Assembly: GCA_029719485.1 (NCBI GenBank) | Contig: CP120722.1 | Span: 434,001-498,000, forward strand | DNA length: 64,000 bases | Reading direction: 5' to 3' | Origin: Kiritimatiellota bacterium B12222 | GTDB taxonomy: Bacteria > Verrucomicrobiota > Kiritimatiellia > SS1-B-03-39 > UBA6053 | Shown here: piece by piece, positions 62,163 through 64,000 of the stretch | Layout: each line of letters begins with the position of its first letter | Numbering within the stretch: position 1 is the first letter of the stretch | Notes under the pieces: generated by a model | Database searches by the model: none | Told to the model about the DNA's origin: nothing | The model's input: only the letters and a program-made list of their open reading frames with translations | Position numbers and translations under genes: made by a program

Positions 62163-62185
62163 AATTTAAACTGAGTTACTTGCCT

Positions 62186-62215
62186 ATATTAGAAGGAAAG
62201 TTATCCACTCGTCAA
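62186..62215 (-). promoter_or_regulatory. Candidate sigma70-type promoter of the giant gene
   Basis: On the minus strand TTGACG (62215-62210) is separated by 18 bp from TAATAT (62191-62186). That is five of six and four of six matches to the consensus boxes. The predicted transcript would start about 16 nt before the TTG start codon and lacks a clear Shine-Dalgarno sequence, so the leader would be very short. Confidence 0.5.
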
Positions 62216-62227
62216 CCCCCCTTTTCT

Positions 62228-62258
62228 GTTAATAACACTTAAATATAATGTTAATAAC
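62228..62258. promoter_or_regulatory. Two GTTAATAAC palindromes, possible operator
   Basis: GTTAATAAC occurs at 62228-62236 and again at 62250-62258. Each is a perfect inverted repeat (GTTA-A-TAAC), and the copies are 22 bp apart, two turns of the helix. They lie 13 and 35 bp upstream of the -35 box. A related GTTAAC palindrome is near 62315. The region is AT-rich, so chance remains possible. Confidence 0.4.
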
Positions 62259-62362
62259 TTTTACCCCAAGAACGTTAGGTTTTTTGAACTTTTTGATGCA
62301 TTTATTACATTCTTGTTAACAGCGAAATCGGATGCTTTTTATCCTCTATTTCTATTTCCGAT

Positions 62363-63439
62363 TTACTTTTTCAAAAAGTCGTCAAAAGCCCTTTGAAAAC
62401 TACTTAAATCTTCAAATCCATACACAGCTTGTAGGGGAATGTGAAATGGATTTCCATCTACGGTGATCCCTTTGAGAAAGCGTACAAATGCAGGTTGGTC
62501 TTTTCTTAACATCAACATCCCCACCACTTGTTGACTGGTGGCATAAAAGAGTTCAATTTGGGCTTCCTGTTGTGGATAACTATTCATCTGCGTAAGCACT
62601 TGAACAGGATAGCCCTGTTTTAGATCTCCCATTCCGCGCTCTACATCCACTTTTTTGCCTTTAAAGGCGCTGTGCCCCACATTTCCATACCATTCCGCCA
62701 AGCCTTCGTTTAACCATAAAGGAGGTTGATACACAAAAAATCGATTTAAAACCAAATGACTCATTTCATGCGCCAAGATATGCGCATTGGCTGTAGAACT
62801 GTCGGTATCATACAAAAACATGCTCATTCCATGAACATAGGCCGCAAACCAATTCTGCACGGAGTCGACATTACCCAAAAATTCCTGCCAGTCTTTCTGA
62901 TTTCTCACCACGATAATGTGTGATTTTTCTTTATAACGATCTTCAAAACCTGGCAGATCCGCAGCAATATACTGATATTGAAAATCAGCCATCCGTGCCA
63001 CTTTCTTCGCAAAACCCAGTTGTTGGTAATGAATGATAAAGTATTCCGTTTCGGCATGATTCCAACTGCGACTTAATCCCAGCAATGCATTTTTGACTTC
63101 TGGCTCCATGCTCTCTGGCCAGACATCTCCCCGCACAATCGGTTTCCAGGTTAATTCCCGCCGACCCGTAGGTTTTTGAATCTCTCCAGCAGGAATAGCC
63201 CCATGAGCGTGGTCTCCTGCTAACTTGAGCACCGTCAATCGGTCGTTTGCAGTTAATTTTTCTACCCGAACTTGGATCACTTCATCATTCGATTTACGAA
63301 GCGTCACCATCCCGGCATCATACGAAACAAATTCTGCTTCGGTTTTAAATCCCCCCAAAGCCCGCCAAGTACGCATTTCGGCCCGAAGTCCTTGAAGTCC
63401 CCCCCACAGAAGCAGCCCCAAACAAACAAACTTACGCAT
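62363..63439 (-). CDS. Secreted SHD1-like / DUF1570-type zinc metallopeptidase
   Basis: 358 residues. A signal peptide ends about residue 20 (GLQGLRA, cleavage before EM). Residues ~22-72 resemble an SHD1 (SLA1 homology 1) domain as found in PVC bacteria: RTWRALGGFKTEAEFVSY, then VTLRKSNDEVIQVRVEKL. The peptidase part carries HEMSH at residues 224-228 (HExxH zinc motif) and NEGLAEW at 244-250, whose Glu245 or Glu249 is the likely third ligand, as in DUF1570/peptidase MA-like gluzincins. The product would act in the periplasm or outside the cell; its substrate is unknown. The ATG overlaps the end of the phosphatase-like gene (ATGCGTAA), which fixes the start and suggests coupled translation. 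It could in principle process the giant neighbours, but only proximity supports this. Confidence 0.9.
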   Translation of the reverse strand: MRKFVCLGLLLWGGLQGLRAEMRTWRALGGFKTEAEFVSYDAGMVTLRKSNDEVIQVRVEKLTANDRLTVLKLAGDHAHGAIPAGEIQKPTGRRELTWKPIVRGDVWPESMEPEVKNALLGLSRSWNHAETEYFIIHYQQLGFAKKVARMADFQYQYIAADLPGFEDRYKEKSHIIVVRNQKDWQEFLGNVDSVQNWFAAYVHGMSMFLYDTDSSTANAHILAHEMSHLVLNRFFVYQPPLWLNEGLAEWYGNVGHSAFKGKKVDVERGMGDLKQGYPVQVLTQMNSYPQQEAQIELFYATSQQVVGMLMLRKDQPAFVRFLKGITVDGNPFHIPLQAVYGFEDLSSFQRAFDDFLKK

Positions 63440-63989
63440 CTCTTTTGACAGGCGTATACGTCATTAAATATCGGCCCTTTACTTTATCCACATCAAAACT
63501 TGATCCCTTGGTGGTTATAAACCGGCATTTTTTCCGAGCTTTTTCAGGATCCATGCCCATAAATTCAATTTTCCATAAGGCCCCGTACAATACCGCACGT
63601 CCTTCTCCATGCTTGCAATGAATGATCGCCGGCCGATGCGCTGGATCTTCCAACCATTGGATAAATTCGTCCCTTAACTCATCGGGAGGAACTTGCGGAG
63701 ATTCTAAATTGAGATGATAAACCCCTACTTCATCTAAAGCCGCTTTTTCCGCGGCAATCTTTTCTGCTCCTTCTACCGGACATCGCAAATCTACCACGGT
63801 TTTGATCCCCAAACGTTTCACCACTTTTTTCAAGCGATGAGGAGGCATCACCCCGGATGTATAGACCTGCCCCCGCTCAATCACCGTCAATCGATACTCC
63901 ACAAGTTGCCACCAACCATACGCAACCGCTGAAAGGACAACTAAACCTGCTAAAAAAGACCAAAAGATATGCATGCCTGCCCCTAGCAT
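63432..63989 (-). CDS. Membrane-anchored atypical tyrosine / dual-specificity phosphatase-like protein
   Basis: 185 residues. A single N-terminal membrane segment (about residues 8-28, FWSFLAGLVVLSAVAYGWW) is followed by VYTSGVMPPHRLKKVVKRLG, then IKTVVDLRCP and the active-site loop HCKHGEGR at residues 124-131, which fits Cys-x5-Arg (C125, R131). The order (xY.SG...., GIKTVVDLR, HCxxGxxR) is that of Siw14-like and other atypical bacterial dual-specificity phosphatases. The usual Thr-Gly after the Arg is replaced by Ala-Val. Asp67 or an Asp/Glu in the following loop may act as general acid. A start at Met6 (63974) is possible because AGGGG precedes it by 5 nt. It shares a transcript with the metallopeptidase gene. 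The phosphatase domain could face either side of the membrane. Confidence 0.85.
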   Translation of the reverse strand: MLGAGMHIFWSFLAGLVVLSAVAYGWWQLVEYRLTVIERGQVYTSGVMPPHRLKKVVKRLGIKTVVDLRCPVEGAEKIAAEKAALDEVGVYHLNLESPQVPPDELRDEFIQWLEDPAHRPAIIHCKHGEGRAVLYGALWKIEFMGMDPEKARKKCRFITTKGSSFDVDKVKGRYLMTYTPVKRDA

Positions 63990-64000
63990 AGCCCGAATCA

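Larger units (their letters stand above)
62163..62362. other. AT-rich 200-bp intergenic region
   Basis: It separates the peptidase gene from the giant gene. Apart from the promoter and palindromes I see an 8-bp inverted repeat AAATCGGA/TCCGATTT (62325-62332 and 62357-62364) that overlaps the stop of the peptidase gene, but no T-run follows it on the minus strand. Confidence 0.6.

Noticed and set aside
10854-62162. Giant polyketide or non-ribosomal peptide synthetase
   Set aside because: There are no condensation, adenylation, ketosynthase or carrier motifs; the content is RTX, FG-GAP, Ig-like and other structural modules.
62325-62364. Inverted repeat AAATCGGA/TCCGATTT as a terminator of the peptidase gene
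   Set aside because: The loop is 24 nt, the stem is only 8 bp and AT-rich, and no T-run follows on the transcribed strand.
1-64000. Prophage or mobile element
   Set aside because: I saw no integrase, transposase, capsid or terminase genes and no terminal repeats; all genes share one strand and similar base composition.

Overview
This window carries four genes, all on the minus strand, and almost all of it is two giant repetitive proteins. The organism is probably a member of the Planctomycetota-Verrucomicrobiota-Chlamydiota (PVC) group, most likely Verrucomicrobiota. The basis is two habits common there: a secreted protein joining an SHD1-like domain to a DUF1570-type HExxH peptidase, and very large surface proteins that begin with the LEPR-XLL motif. 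This placement is inferred from protein architecture only; the window has no rRNA or other phylogenetic marker.

From right to left, in the direction of transcription: (1) 63989-63432 encodes a membrane-anchored atypical tyrosine / dual-specificity phosphatase-like protein. (2) 63439-62363 encodes an exported DUF1570-like zinc metallopeptidase that overlaps the first gene by 8 bp (ATGCGTAA) and is probably translationally coupled to it. (3) A 200-bp AT-rich intergenic region holds a sigma70-like promoter and two 9-bp palindromes 22 bp apart. (4) 62162-10854 is one uninterrupted reading frame of 17,102 codons. (5) After only 71 bp, a second giant gene starts at 10782 and runs off the left edge, with at least 3,594 codons in the window.

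The 17,102-residue protein is a chain of blocks. In order: LEPR-XLL N-terminus; acidic linker; autotransporter-like beta segment; 19 tandem copies of a ~123-residue repeat; a long tail of diverged relatives of it; hydrophobic beta-rich segments alternating with six Ig-like modules; a ~6.6-kb RTX region built from a ~60-residue composite repeat; flagellin-IN-like alpha/beta modules; PPC-like domains; ten FG-GAP repeats mixed with three MAM-like and three P (proprotein-convertase) domains; an ELWxxDGT beta-propeller-like region broken by a ~2.5-kb insertion; an LRR domain interrupted by a LamG domain; a last RTX patch; and a filamentous-haemagglutinin-like end. The second giant protein starts with the same LEPR motif, goes straight into the module type with which the first one ends, and continues as haemagglutinin-like beta repeats with six copies of an internal module that also occurs in the first.

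The likely job of the pair is a secreted, calcium-loaded surface fibre, adhesin or matrix. No dedicated export apparatus is encoded in the window. I found no RNA genes, insertion sequences, CRISPR arrays or prophage genes. The many small open frames on the plus strand are antisense shadows of the giant genes.
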